64,000 nucleotides of DNA from Halomonas sp. CUBES01 (GTDB taxonomy: Bacteria; Pseudomonadota; Gammaproteobacteria; Pseudomonadales; Halomonadaceae): NCBI RefSeq assembly GCF_020991005.1, contig NZ_JAJLLW010000001.1:62001-126000 (forward strand), read 5' to 3'. A model generated the notes under the pieces. The model saw only the letters and a program-made list of their open reading frames with translations. It was not told the DNA's origin and ran no database searches. The translations under genes and the position numbers were made by a program. Shown here one piece after another: positions 31,540 to 41,040 of this stretch (position 1 is the first letter of the stretch; each line of letters begins with the position of its first letter).

Positions 31540-32910
31540 ATGCAGGAACTCGATATTGTCATTCTGGCGGCCGGTAAAGGCACGCGAATGCGTTCACAGA
31601 CGCCCAAGGTGCTGCATCCGCTGGCCGGCAAGCCGATGGTTCACCACGTGCTGGATACTGCCACCGGGCTATGCCCGACACGTATCCATGTGGTTATCGG
31701 CCACGGGGCTGAGCAGTTGCGCCAGTCGCTGATCGATTACCCCGTACAGTTTGCGGTTCAGGCCGAGCAAAAAGGCACCGGCCATGCGGTCGCCCAGGCG
31801 CTACCACAGCTGGGCAATGGCAAGGTGCTGGTGCTGTATGGGGACGTGCCGTTGATTCATCGCGATTCGCTTGTGACCTTGTTGGCTGAAGTAGACGATC
31901 AGCACATGGGGCTATTGACGGTGACCATGCAAGACCCCACAGGCTACGGCCGCATTGTCCGGAATGCGGCAGGCGAGGCCGAAGCGATTGTCGAACAGAA
32001 AGATGCGAGCGATGAGCAACGGGCGATCACCGAGTGCAACACCGGGATGATGGCGATGACCAGCGAGCAGCTGAAACGCTGGATGCCGCGGCTTTCCTCA
32101 GACAATGCCCAGGGTGAGTATTATCTCACCGACGTGATCGCCATGGCAGCAAGCGATGGGGTCAAGGTAAGCACTGTGCAGCCTTCAACCGTCATCGAGG
32201 TGGAAGGGGTCAACGATCGTGCGCAAATGGCCCGCCTGGAGCGAGCTTACCAGTGTCAGACCGCCGAAAAGCTCATGCAGGAGGGCGTGGCGTTGGCGGA
32301 TCCCGCGCGGCTGGATGTACGCGGTAAACTCACCTGTGGGCACGACGTCTTTATCGATGTGGGCTGCGTGTTTGAGGGTGAAGTGGAACTGGGTGAGGGG
32401 GTTCACATTGGCCCCTACTGCGTGATTAAAAACAGCACCATCGGTGCGGAAAGCATCGTGGACGCCCATAGCGTGGTGGACACCACCGTGGCTGCCGGGC
32501 TCAACCAGATCGGTCCCTTCGCGCGTTTGCGCCCCGGCACCCGGTTAGCGGTGAAGGCGAAAGTTGGCAACTTTGTCGAGACGAAAAATGTCGACGTGGG
32601 TGAAGGTAGCAAGATCAATCATTTGAGTTACGTGGGTGATGCAAACCTTGGCCGTGGCGTCAATGTCGGTGCGGGCACGATCACCTGTAACTACGACGGC
32701 GCAAACAAGCATCATACCACCGTGGGGGATTATGCTTTTATCGGCTCCAATACCGCTCTGGTAGCCCCGGTGACGATCGGAGAAGGTGCCACGGTAGGGG
32801 CTGGTTCCACTATTGCTAAAGACGTCAGCGATCATGCCCTGGCGGTATCCCGAGGGCGTCAATTAGAGAGACGTGATTGGCAACGTCCGCGTGGACGTAT
32901 AGCCCCCTAG
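31540..32910 (+). CDS. glmU: Bifunctional UDP-GlcNAc pyrophosphorylase/GlcN-1-P acetyltransferase
   Basis: 456 aa from ATG 31540 (MQELDIVILAAGKGTRM). N-terminal nucleotidyltransferase with LAAGKGTRM and YGDVPLI, C-terminal left-handed beta helix with hexapeptide repeats and the acetyl-CoA region AKVGNFVETKN ... GDANLGRGVNVGAGTITCNY. Makes UDP-GlcNAc for peptidoglycan and lipopolysaccharide. Followed by glmS, the preceding step of the same pathway; no glmS ribozyme between them. Confidence 0.98.
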   Translation: MQELDIVILAAGKGTRMRSQTPKVLHPLAGKPMVHHVLDTATGLCPTRIHVVIGHGAEQLRQSLIDYPVQFAVQAEQKGTGHAVAQALPQLGNGKVLVLYGDVPLIHRDSLVTLLAEVDDQHMGLLTVTMQDPTGYGRIVRNAAGEAEAIVEQKDASDEQRAITECNTGMMAMTSEQLKRWMPRLSSDNAQGEYYLTDVIAMAASDGVKVSTVQPSTVIEVEGVNDRAQMARLERAYQCQTAEKLMQEGVALADPARLDVRGKLTCGHDVFIDVGCVFEGEVELGEGVHIGPYCVIKNSTIGAESIVDAHSVVDTTVAAGLNQIGPFARLRPGTRLAVKAKVGNFVETKNVDVGEGSKINHLSYVGDANLGRGVNVGAGTITCNYDGANKHHTTVGDYAFIGSNTALVAPVTIGEGATVGAGSTIAKDVSDHALAVSRGRQLERRDWQRPRGRIAP

Positions 32911-32999
32911 TGCTAAGAATCATTAAAAGGACGTATTCATATTCCACTGCAGCCGGTTTACCGTTTGCGCGCATGGATGAGTAACTCAGGAGAGCTGTT

Positions 33000-34829
33000 A
33001 TGTGTGGCATTGTGGCCGCCGTTGCCCTGCGCAACGTCCAAGAGATCCTGCTGGAAGGACTGAAACGCCTCGAATACCGTGGCTACGACTCCGCCGGCAT
33101 GACGGTCTTTGATGGCCAGGGCCTGACGCGCCACCGAGCCGTCGGTAAGGTCGCCGCGCTGGCCGGCAAGCTCAAGGCGTCGGCACTGCCCGGCACATCG
33201 GGTATCGCCCACACCCGCTGGGCGACCCATGGACGGCCCTCGGAGGCCAATGCTCATCCGCATCACAGCGGTGAGGACGTCGCCGTTGTGCATAACGGCA
33301 TTATCGAAAACTACGAGACAATCAAAGACCAACTGCAAGCCAGCGGCTATCCATTTAGCTCGGAAACCGATACCGAAGTTATTGCTCACTTGCTGGCTGA
33401 TAAGCTGGATAGCGGTCTTAGCCTATTGGAGGCGACCCGGCAGATCGTGAATGGTCTGGGCGGCGCTTACGCATTGGGTGTCATGAGTGCCAAAGCGCCG
33501 GGGGTGGTGGTCGGCGCTCGCCAGGGTAGCCCGCTGGTGGTGGGCGTGGGCATTGATGAAGCCTTTCTGGCGTCAGACCCGTTGGCGCTTCTCCAGGTAA
33601 CCGATCGGTTCATCTATCTGGAAGAAGGCGATCTGGTCGAGCTGCGCGACAAGGGCGCGATCCGAATCGTCGATGGCCGGGGCAATGACGTCGAACGGCC
33701 GGTTCAGACGTTTGAACACAGCGATGGGGCCGTGAATAAAGGCGACTACCGTCACTTCATGCTCAAGGAAATCTTCGAGCAGCCCGAGGTGATCCGTGCC
33801 GCGCTGGAAGGTCGCCTGAGCGATGACCATGTGCTGGTGGAAAGCTTTGGCCCCGATGCCCAGAATATTTTCCAGACGGTCAAGCAAATTCACATCATCG
33901 CCTGTGGCACGAGCTATCACGCCGGGTTGGTGGCACGCTATTGGCTGGAGCGCTACGCAGGCATACCGGTGCAGGTAGAGGTTGCCTCCGAGTACCGTTA
34001 CCGCTATCCCATAGTGCCTGAAGGCACGCTCTTCGTGACGCTTTCCCAATCCGGTGAAACCGCCGATACCCTGGCGGCGCTTCGTTATGCCAAGCAGCTG
34101 GGTTACATCGGCACGCTGGCGGTCTGCAACGTGCCCGGCAGTTCGCTGGTGCGCGAATCGGACATTACCCTGATGACCCGAGCGGGGCCCGAAATCGGTG
34201 TGGCGTCGACCAAGGCCTTTACCACCCAACTGATTGGACTGATGCTGCTGACCCTGGCGATCAGCCGCGTTCAGGGCGGCCATCATCAGCACGCGGAGAT
34301 CGTCGCGGCGCTCAAGGCACTACCAGCCCTTTGCCAGCAGGTGCTGGCACTGGATCCGGCGATCGAAGTACTGTCGGAGGCGTTTGCCGAAAAACAGCAT
34401 GCGCTGTTCCTGGGGCGTGGTGCTCACTTTCCGGTCGCCCTTGAAGGGGCGCTCAAGCTCAAGGAAATCTCCTATATCCATGCGGAAGCCTATCCCGCCG
34501 GTGAGCTGAAGCACGGCCCGCTGGCGCTGGTGGATGCCAACATGCCGGTGATTTCCGTGGCGCCTAACGATGAGCTGCTGGAAAAACTCAAGTCCAACCT
34601 TCAGGAAGTGCGCGCGCGCGGCGGGCAGCTCTTCGTGTTTGCCGACGAGCAGGTGGGGATTGAAGAGCGCGACGATATTCGGGTGCTACACCTGCCGCAT
34701 ATCCACGAAGCCCTTACGCCGCTGCTGTATACCTTGCCGCTACAGCTGCTGAGCTACCACGTGGCGGTGTTGAAAGGCACCGATGTGGATCAGCCGCGCA
34801 ACCTGGCGAAAAGCGTCACAGTCGAGTAG
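33000..34829 (+). CDS. glmS: Glutamine--fructose-6-phosphate aminotransferase
   Basis: 609 aa. Catalytic N-terminal Cys in MCGIVAAVALRNVQEILLEG (glutaminase), HTRWATHG, two SIS sugar-isomerase domains (LSQSGETADTLAAL; STKAFTTQLIGL) and the C-terminal PRNLAKSVTVE typical of GlmS. Converts fructose-6-P and glutamine to glucosamine-6-P, entry into amino sugars. Same strand as glmU, 89 bases apart. A G+C hairpin lies just downstream. Confidence 0.98.
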   Translation: MCGIVAAVALRNVQEILLEGLKRLEYRGYDSAGMTVFDGQGLTRHRAVGKVAALAGKLKASALPGTSGIAHTRWATHGRPSEANAHPHHSGEDVAVVHNGIIENYETIKDQLQASGYPFSSETDTEVIAHLLADKLDSGLSLLEATRQIVNGLGGAYALGVMSAKAPGVVVGARQGSPLVVGVGIDEAFLASDPLALLQVTDRFIYLEEGDLVELRDKGAIRIVDGRGNDVERPVQTFEHSDGAVNKGDYRHFMLKEIFEQPEVIRAALEGRLSDDHVLVESFGPDAQNIFQTVKQIHIIACGTSYHAGLVARYWLERYAGIPVQVEVASEYRYRYPIVPEGTLFVTLSQSGETADTLAALRYAKQLGYIGTLAVCNVPGSSLVRESDITLMTRAGPEIGVASTKAFTTQLIGLMLLTLAISRVQGGHHQHAEIVAALKALPALCQQVLALDPAIEVLSEAFAEKQHALFLGRGAHFPVALEGALKLKEISYIHAEAYPAGELKHGPLALVDANMPVISVAPNDELLEKLKSNLQEVRARGGQLFVFADEQVGIEERDDIRVLHLPHIHEALTPLLYTLPLQLLSYHVAVLKGTDVDQPRNLAKSVTVE

Positions 34830-34838
34830 ACGACCTCA

Positions 34839-34871
34839 TGGCCACCGTGGGGTACCCGCCGGCGGTGGCCA
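34839..34871 (+). terminator. Hairpin after glmS
   Basis: 9-bp stem TGGCCACCG / CGGTGGCCA with a 15-base loop; no T run, so terminator function is uncertain. Confidence 0.45.
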
Positions 34872-34968
34872 GCAGTGAACGATAATGTTGCATTGCCACA
34901 TTCTGTTAGGCGGCTTATCATTATGGCGGTTTATCCTTCCTTCGTTCCACCGCTGGGATTTATCCGCC

Positions 34969-36435
34969 ATGAAACCACCCGATAACGCCATCGCCGGGCG
35001 CTCACAACGCCAAGTGATGGTTTTGCTGTTCGCGTTTTGCTGTCTTGCCGTTCCTTCCCTTTCTTTTGCCGCTGCCGGGTCGCTCGACCTGACCCGTTCC
35101 TTGGCCGGCATTCTCTCCGTTCTCATTTTTGTTCTGGCTTATGCGCTGGTCATGGCCGAAGAGCTGTTGCACATGCGCAAGTCGAAGCCCGTTCTGGTTG
35201 CGGCCGGCTTGATCTGGGCGCTGGTCGCCTGGGTGTATGTTCAAGCCGGCTTGCCCGACGAAGCAGAAATGGCGTTTCGCGAGACGCTGCTTGAGTACAC
35301 CGAGCTGTTGCTGTTCCTGCTGGTGGCGATGACCTATATCAACGCCATGGAAGAGCGACGGGTATTTGATGCCTTGCGCGCCTGGCTGGTGCGCAAGGGC
35401 TTCAGCTACCGGAGCCTGTTCTGGATCACCGGCGTGCTGGCGTTTGGTATCTCGGCCATCGCCAACAACATGACCACGGCCATGCTGATGTGTGCCGTGG
35501 TATTGAAAGTGGCCGAGGGGGACGACCGATTCATAAGCCTATGCTGTATCAACGTGGTCGTGGCCTCCAATGCCGGCGGCGCCTTCAGTCCCTTTGGCGA
35601 CATCACCACCCTGATGGTATGGCAGGCAGGCCAGGTCGCTTTCACCGATTTCTTCAAGCTGCTGGTGCCGTCGATCGTCAATTTCATGGTGCCGGCCGTG
35701 ATCATGAGCTGCTTTATCCACAATCGAAAACCCGAATCGCTGTCGGAAAACGTGTGGCTCAAGCGCGGCGCGCGGCGGATTATCGTGCTGTTCCTGATCA
35801 CCGTGGCGATTTCGGTGCTCAGCCATTCGGTGCTGCATTTACCGCCGGCCATGGGCATGATGTTCGGTCTCGGACTGCTGCAGTTCTTTGGCTACTATCT
35901 GCGTCGCAGCCTGCCGCGTTCCCTGGAGCGCAAGCGCGAGCGGTACTCGCGCCGCGGTGACTGGAAAAAGCTCGAGCAGCTGGGCAGTGTGGTGCCGTTC
36001 GATATCTTCAGCCGGATTGCCCGTTCCGAGTGGGATACGCTGCTGTTTTTCTACGGGGTAGTCATGTGCGTGGGTGGCCTGGGGTTCATTGGCTACCTCG
36101 GCCTGCTGTCGGAAACCCTGTACGGCAGCTGGAATCCGGTGTGGGCCAATGTGGTGTTGGGGCTGATGTCAGCGGTGGTCGACAACATCCCGGTGATGTT
36201 CGCGGTGCTCTCGATGGCGCCCGACATGTCCACGGGTAACTGGTTGCTGATTACCCTGACGGCGGGCGTCGGCGGCAGCCTGCTGTCGATGGGCTCTGCG
36301 GCAGGCGTCGCCCTGATGGGACAGGCGAGGGGGATTTATACCTTCGCACGGCACCTGCGCTGGGCACCGATCATCCTGCTGGGCTATATCGCCAGTATCG
36401 GCGTCCATATGCTGATCAACGCCGGATTGTTCTAA
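34969..36435 (+). CDS. nhaD: Na+/H+ antiporter NhaD
   Basis: 488 aa from ATG 34969; upstream in-frame starts are possible, and the ribosome-binding site is weak. A cleavable signal-like helix (LLFAFCCLAVPSLSFA) precedes about eleven membrane helices. NhaD marks: FGISAIANNMTTAMLMCAVV, VVASNAGGAFSPFGDITTLM and GLMSAVVDNIPVMFAVL, with the conserved Asn, Asp and Thr of the ion site. It exports Na+ (or Li+) for protons, central to pH and salt tolerance in halophiles. Convergent with the CBS gene. Confidence 0.95.
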   Translation: MKPPDNAIAGRSQRQVMVLLFAFCCLAVPSLSFAAAGSLDLTRSLAGILSVLIFVLAYALVMAEELLHMRKSKPVLVAAGLIWALVAWVYVQAGLPDEAEMAFRETLLEYTELLLFLLVAMTYINAMEERRVFDALRAWLVRKGFSYRSLFWITGVLAFGISAIANNMTTAMLMCAVVLKVAEGDDRFISLCCINVVVASNAGGAFSPFGDITTLMVWQAGQVAFTDFFKLLVPSIVNFMVPAVIMSCFIHNRKPESLSENVWLKRGARRIIVLFLITVAISVLSHSVLHLPPAMGMMFGLGLLQFFGYYLRRSLPRSLERKRERYSRRGDWKKLEQLGSVVPFDIFSRIARSEWDTLLFFYGVVMCVGGLGFIGYLGLLSETLYGSWNPVWANVVLGLMSAVVDNIPVMFAVLSMAPDMSTGNWLLITLTAGVGGSLLSMGSAAGVALMGQARGIYTFARHLRWAPIILLGYIASIGVHMLINAGLF

Positions 36436-36464
36436 CGCGGGATCGCAGCGTCGTTCCTACCTGA

Positions 36465-36498
36465 AACGCCCTTTACCGACTGTTCGGTAAAGGGCGTT
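36465..36498. terminator. Bidirectional hairpin between nhaD and the CBS protein
   Basis: Perfect 15-bp stem AACGCCCTTTACCGA / TCGGTAAAGGGCGTT with loop CTGT; no long T tract on either side. Confidence 0.65.
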
Positions 36499-36528
36499 GT
36501 ACGTCAGGGAGCCATCAGTGACGACGGC

Positions 36529-37128
36529 TTACAGGTCGTGACCGGTAATGACCTGGCAAATGTCGGCAAAGCTTTTCGCTCTGGGCACCGGGCTGATCTC
36601 CTTGCCGATCGCATTCTGGATATCGGTGGCGGAGACGAGGCCGCGGATTCTCAGTTCGTGGTCATCGTTCTGCTCGGTGATCAACAGGTGCTGGTCGGTG
36701 ACCGCTTCCATCGACAGCACCAGATCCTCAATGGTCAGCGAGGCCAGCTGGGCGATCGGCATGGCACTGAGCTTGTGCCAGGGCGTCATGACCATTTCCG
36801 CAGTGATGTCTTCGCGAGACAGGTTGCGCTGCTGCATGGCGATATTGATACGCCGAGTGCCAATCACTTCTTTCGAGGTAACGATGCCGATGCAGTGCGC
36901 CGCCGTGTCCATCACGAAGAGCAGTCTCACGCCGCCATAGCGCATCTTGAGGTGCGCTTCGTCGATGGGCGTATCGGCATCGACCGATTGAGGTACCACC
37001 TGCGAAAAGTCGGTCAGTACGGCCATGGCCGGGCTAGTAGGTGCGAGGCGTCGTGCCGCCGGCATCGCCAGTAGCGGTGTTGAGCCGAGTTGGATCAATG
37101 GTTTGGGCGAAAAGGTGGCTTGATTCAT
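36529..37128 (-). CDS. CBS-domain protein
   Basis: 199 aa from ATG 37128, which has a fine ribosome-binding site (ACGGAGGTTCC). Two CBS-like units: residues 45-110 (QSVDADTPIDEAHLKMRYGG, GIVTSKEV) and about 115-190 (MVMTPWHKLSAMPIAQL, IRGLVSATDI). CBS pairs bind adenine nucleotides and usually regulate partners. It has no other domain, so the partner is unknown. It is convergent with nhaD. Exact function not known. Confidence 0.85.
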   Translation of the reverse strand: MNQATFSPKPLIQLGSTPLLAMPAARRLAPTSPAMAVLTDFSQVVPQSVDADTPIDEAHLKMRYGGVRLLFVMDTAAHCIGIVTSKEVIGTRRINIAMQQRNLSREDITAEMVMTPWHKLSAMPIAQLASLTIEDLVLSMEAVTDQHLLITEQNDDHELRIRGLVSATDIQNAIGKEISPVPRAKSFADICQVITGHDL

Positions 37129-37247
37129 TGGAACCTCCGTGTGGAGAAAAGGGTAAACCCTGATGGCTGGCTTACCATGCACTTCCACAGTTGCACGCAA
37201 TTCTTATGGCAACCTTAAGAGATCCATCCAACGGATAAACAGAGGGT

Positions 37248-38639
37248 TCAGGGTGATTCTGTTGTGCGGCGTGGCAGATCAATACGTATCCGCAACCCGC
37301 CACCGGGGGCCTCATCAAGCTGCAGGGTGCCGCCGTGACGGGCAACCAGCCTCTCGACAATGGAAAGCCCAAGCCCAGAACCGGCGCCGGGCCCTGCACG
37401 CTGAAAGCGCTCAACGGCAGTTTGACGTTCATCCGGCGGGATACCAGGGCCTTGGTCGTCCACCCACACCACAAATCCCGGCGGCACCGTTGCCAGGGTA
37501 ATGCGGATGGCACTCCGGGGTGGAGAGTGCTGGATGGCATTGCCCACCAGGTTTTGTATCAGGGTGTCCATGGCGCCGAGCTCTTCTTCGATTGACCAAT
37601 CCGCCTGTTCGTCGGCGTCGAGCCGCAGTTCCTGTTCGCGCTCGGCGGCCAGCGGCGACAGCTTGGCCAGGGTCTCGCGAACCTCGACGAGCAGGTTGGC
37701 CGTCCGGTACTCGACGCGTAATGCGTCATCAGGTGCCAGGCGCGCCAGGGTCAACAGCTGGGTGACCAGACGTGTCGCCCGGGCAACGCCGCCGCGCAGG
37801 AGGTGGAGGGCTTCTTCACGATCCGCATGGTTATCCGCAGCCAGGGCATTCTGGGCGTGCAGATCGAGCACCGCCAGGGGGGTGCGCAGTTCATGGGCGG
37901 CATCGGCAATAAAGCGCGTCTCACGCTCGCGCATCATGCGGATGCGCGCCAACAGCCGGTTGAGGGCGCCGGCGATAGTGCCGAGTTCCTGAGGGAGCGC
38001 ACCAAACGACAGGGGCTGCAGGTTCTGCGGGTCGCGATGGCGGATCTGCGCGGCCATGCGCGATAAGGGCGCCAGCCCCCACCCGATTGACCACCACAGC
38101 AGAACGGCGAGAAACGGCAGGCCAATCAGGTCGGGCATCAGGGTGCGCAGTGCCACCGCGCGGATAATATCGCCTCGAACATCCTCCCGCTCGCTGATCA
38201 CGATGCGCCGGTTCGTATCGCGGACGTCATGGATATACAGACGCCACTCGTGATCGCCGATGAGGTCGCTGGTGAAGCCTGTGGGGTCATCGGCAAGCGC
38301 CACGTCAGGGGCATGGGCGGAGTGCAGCAGGCGATGCTTGCCCTGCCACAGCTGAAAGCCCAGTTGGCTATCCTCGCGGCGCGCGGTCGTGGCTTGTTCG
38401 CCGCTCGCCACCTTGCCAAGGGCCTGTTCCAGGTTACTAAGCAGTTCCTCCTGTGTCGCTTCGGGCAGCGGGGCTTGCAATACGCCTTCCAGCAGCCGGG
38501 CGGTTTGGGCAAGGCTTGAATCGTACAGCGTTTCGACTTCGTGGGTGGCGTAGCGGTAGCTGGTAAACCCGATCACCAGCATGCTGATCCCGAATACCAG
38601 CAGCGAAAGCCCCAGCGTACGTCGGCGGATCGACGTCAT
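37248..38639 (-). CDS. Two-component sensor histidine kinase (QseC/PmrB-like)
   Basis: 463 aa. Two membrane helices (about 8-28 and 165-190) flank a periplasmic sensor of about 135 residues; a HAMP segment follows (LAPLSRMAAQIRHRD). The H box is FIADAAHELRTPLAVL, the N box LIQNLVGNAIQHSP, and G boxes DDQGPGIPPDER and GSGLGLSIVERL. It should autophosphorylate on His and pass phosphate to the regulator encoded just upstream, whose stop overlaps it by 4 bases. Signal unknown; the general class includes metal, polymyxin and catecholamine sensors. Confidence 0.93.
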   Translation of the reverse strand: MTSIRRRTLGLSLLVFGISMLVIGFTSYRYATHEVETLYDSSLAQTARLLEGVLQAPLPEATQEELLSNLEQALGKVASGEQATTARREDSQLGFQLWQGKHRLLHSAHAPDVALADDPTGFTSDLIGDHEWRLYIHDVRDTNRRIVISEREDVRGDIIRAVALRTLMPDLIGLPFLAVLLWWSIGWGLAPLSRMAAQIRHRDPQNLQPLSFGALPQELGTIAGALNRLLARIRMMRERETRFIADAAHELRTPLAVLDLHAQNALAADNHADREEALHLLRGGVARATRLVTQLLTLARLAPDDALRVEYRTANLLVEVRETLAKLSPLAAEREQELRLDADEQADWSIEEELGAMDTLIQNLVGNAIQHSPPRSAIRITLATVPPGFVVWVDDQGPGIPPDERQTAVERFQRAGPGAGSGLGLSIVERLVARHGGTLQLDEAPGGGLRIRIDLPRRTTESP

Positions 38640-39313
38640 ATAACATCCTTGGGCGGTTTATCCATCACGTAGCCGATGCCGCGCACCGTGCGAATGACGC
38701 CGGGAAACAGCTTGCGGCGTAAATGGTGGATATGTACCTCGATGGCGTTGCTTTCGACATCCTCATCCCAGCCGTAGACCAGGCGGGTCAGCGTGCCGCG
38801 AGTAAACACTCGGCCAGGATGGCTCATGAACTCCTGTAGCAGGGTGAGCTCCCGGCGCGATAGCGCCACGTCTGTGCCCTGGTAGCTGACGCTCAGCGTG
38901 TGCGGATCCAGACGTATGCCCCAGCCGCTCAGGACGCTGCTGATCTGACCCTGGCTGCGACGTAGCAGGGCACGCAGGCGGGCTTTCAGCTCGGCCACTT
39001 CAAACGGCTTGGTCAAGTAGTCATCGGCACCGGCATCCAGCCCGGCGATCAGGTCGTCCACCGCATCGCGGGCCGTCAGCACCAGAATGGGCACCTGGCT
39101 GCCGTGGTGTCGAACCGCCTTCAACACTTCTCGACCGTCCAGATGGGGCAGGCCAAGATCGAGAATCACCGCGTCAAACGGCTCGCCTTCGGTCAAGGCA
39201 TGCAACGCGGTGGCGCCATCGCTTATATGATCGACCGTGTAGTGCTCGGGCTTCAGGGCGAGGTGAATACCCGAGGCTAAACTTGCGTCGTCTTCTACCA
39301 ATAAAATGCGCAT
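38636..39313 (-). CDS. OmpR-family response regulator
   Basis: 225 aa from ATG 39313 (MRILLVEDDASLASGI); upstream extension is unlikely. Receiver with acidic pocket EDD and phosphorylation Asp52 in VILDLGLPHLDG, Thr in LVLTARD, Lys in YLTKPFEV. C-terminal winged helix with NAIEVHIHHLRRKL and TVRGIGYVMD. Partner of the kinase that follows. Target genes unknown. Confidence 0.94.
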   Translation of the reverse strand: MRILLVEDDASLASGIHLALKPEHYTVDHISDGATALHALTEGEPFDAVILDLGLPHLDGREVLKAVRHHGSQVPILVLTARDAVDDLIAGLDAGADDYLTKPFEVAELKARLRALLRRSQGQISSVLSGWGIRLDPHTLSVSYQGTDVALSRRELTLLQEFMSHPGRVFTRGTLTRLVYGWDEDVESNAIEVHIHHLRRKLFPGVIRTVRGIGYVMDKPPKDVI

Positions 39314-39448
39314 GGCGCGGAGGTCTCTTGCCGATCCAGGACGTGCCAGCTTAATGAAAAAGGCTGGCATGCCAAGACGTAGACGGTCAGGATAAACGTA
39401 TGAATAGTAACGTAGCACGCTTTGTTAAGTATTCGGAGCCCGCCCTTG

Positions 39449-40372
39449 ATGCAATCGCCCCAGCATGCCGCCGACGCCTTGAACGTCATTCCCTGTCCGC
39501 CGGAACAGCGCCGTGAAGCGCTACTGCAGCTGGCGGCCGCCCACGATCCGGCACAGCAAACAGCGCTTGGCGCTGCGATCAACGCCATGACAGATCAGCC
39601 GAATGCCCAATGGGACGGGCTTTTGATCGGCCGTGCAGGGACGCGGCTTGTGGGCGCCATCTGGGTGCAAGCCCTGCCCCTGAACATGGCGCAGCTGTGG
39701 CTGCCCGACGCTCAGGGCGAACATCGCAACGCGCTCATCGAGGCGGCGCGCGCCTGGGTCATGGATCAGCGACGCACGCTCTGCCATGTCGAGATATCCC
39801 CTGACGCCACCCGCACCAGGGCGCAATTACTGGCCCACGGGATGAAGCCGCTTGTATCGCTGCACTGCTTGAAGAGCGCCACAGACAATCGTCTTCCCGG
39901 CAAGGCACCGGCGGCCTCACTGCGCTGGGCGCCCTGGGAAGCGCTGACGCCCGCGCAACAGCATGACCTGTTGGCAGCGGTGGAACATGAATCGCTGGAC
40001 TGCTGCGTGTTGCGCGAGATCCTGTCGGTGGAGGATTTGCTGGCAGGCTTTTATCAGCAGGATGCTCTCGCCCCGGCGCACTGGTATGCGTTATGGGTGG
40101 ATGACTCGCCGACGCCGGTGGGCGTGTTGCTGCTGGCGCCGCGTCACGAGATCAACCGTTGGGAACTGATGCTCATGGGCGTGGTGCCCGAATGGCGTCG
40201 TCAGGGGCTGGGCCAGCATATTATCAACCACGCCCTGGCACTCGCCGAGCAGGCAGGCGCCGAAGAGCTGCTGCTGTCGGTGGATCACGACAATACGCCG
40301 GCCTTTGATCTCTATTCCCGCGCGGGTTTCAGCGAATATGCCCGGCAGCAGGTGCTGGCCTGGCGCGGTTGA
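39449..40372 (+). CDS. GNAT-family N-acetyltransferase
   Basis: 307 aa from ATG 39449; a TTG at 39422 is also possible. The C-terminal half is a GNAT domain: MLMGVVPEWRRQGLGQHIINHAL contains the acetyl-CoA pyrophosphate motif RRQGLG, then LLLSVDHDNTPAFDLYSRAGF. The N-terminal half (to about residue 150) looks like a second, degenerate GNAT unit without that motif. Substrate unknown. Divergent from the two-component pair. Confidence 0.86.
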   Translation: MQSPQHAADALNVIPCPPEQRREALLQLAAAHDPAQQTALGAAINAMTDQPNAQWDGLLIGRAGTRLVGAIWVQALPLNMAQLWLPDAQGEHRNALIEAARAWVMDQRRTLCHVEISPDATRTRAQLLAHGMKPLVSLHCLKSATDNRLPGKAPAASLRWAPWEALTPAQQHDLLAAVEHESLDCCVLREILSVEDLLAGFYQQDALAPAHWYALWVDDSPTPVGVLLLAPRHEINRWELMLMGVVPEWRRQGLGQHIINHALALAEQAGAEELLLSVDHDNTPAFDLYSRAGFSEYARQQVLAWRG

Positions 40373-40537
40373 CTGGGTGCTCTAGGCGTCGTTATCTCGT
40401 TGACCCACCAGGCGCGGTTGGTTTTGTCGCCCTTTCAATTGCCACTATACTGCTAATATTCGTTGACGAGGCGTCTCGGCAGCCCAAGGTATTTCAGCCG
40501 CCCAAACGCCGACAATAATAACGATGAGGTGGTGCGC

Positions 40538-40981
40538 GTGAATAATAAATGGAGTGTGAGGGGGCTTTTCGTGCTGGGGGTCGCCATGACGGGTGGCCCG
40601 GGCTTGCTGGCCGATACGTCGGATGAGGCCATTGCCGAGCGGCTGGCGCCCGTGGGGAGCGTTTGCCTGCAAGGCCAGGATTGCGGCACGGCGGCCGCCG
40701 AAGCGCAGGCTGGAGCAAACGACCAGAGCAGTGGCGGTGGCTCGGATGGTGCCGCGCTTTATGCCAGCACCGGCTGTGCGGCGTGCCACGACAGCGGGGC
40801 GGCAGGCGCGCCCAAGCTCGGCGATACCCAAGCGTGGTCGGCGCGGCTGGCGCAGGGTAACGAGGCGCTCTATCAAAGCGTGTTCAACGGCAAGGGCGCA
40901 ATGCCGGCGCGGGGTGGCAGCAGCGCCTCCGATGACGAGATCGAAGCGGTCGTCGACTACATGGTGGCCGAGGCGGAATAA
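40538..40981 (+). CDS. Cytochrome c5-like periplasmic c-type cytochrome
   Basis: 147 aa from GTG 40538, 7 bases after GAGGT. Signal peptide through about residue 25 (GGPGLLA). A linker of about 45 residues, with Gln/Ser/Gly-rich stretch, leads to a class I haem domain: haem-binding CAACH, and distal Met in GKGAMPARGG. The pattern VFNGKGAMPARGG and DDEIEAVVDYM is that of cytochrome c5/cbb3-type soluble electron carriers. It would carry electrons in the periplasm. Convergent with rep; two DnaA-box-like sites lie between. Confidence 0.9.
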   Translation: MNNKWSVRGLFVLGVAMTGGPGLLADTSDEAIAERLAPVGSVCLQGQDCGTAAAEAQAGANDQSSGGGSDGAALYASTGCAACHDSGAAGAPKLGDTQAWSARLAQGNEALYQSVFNGKGAMPARGGSSASDDEIEAVVDYMVAEAE

Positions 40982-40982
40982 G

Positions 40983-41019
40983 CTATCCACAGGGTGTCGC
41001 AACAACCGGCTGTGGATAA
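40983..41019. repeat. Inverted pair of DnaA-box-like sequences
   Basis: CTATCCACA (40983-40991) faces TGTGGATAA (41011-41019, reverse complement TTATCCACA, exact consensus) across 19 bases; together they form an inverted repeat GCTATCCACAG / CTGTGGATAAGC between two convergent genes. Could equally be a transcript-ending hairpin. Confidence 0.55.
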
Positions 41020-41040
41020 GCTTGTGTCAACAGAGCGCCC

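Noticed and set aside
32911-32999. Possible glmS ribozyme before glmS
   Set aside because: The gap is only 89 bases and shows none of the ribozyme core; that element is typical of Gram-positive bacteria.
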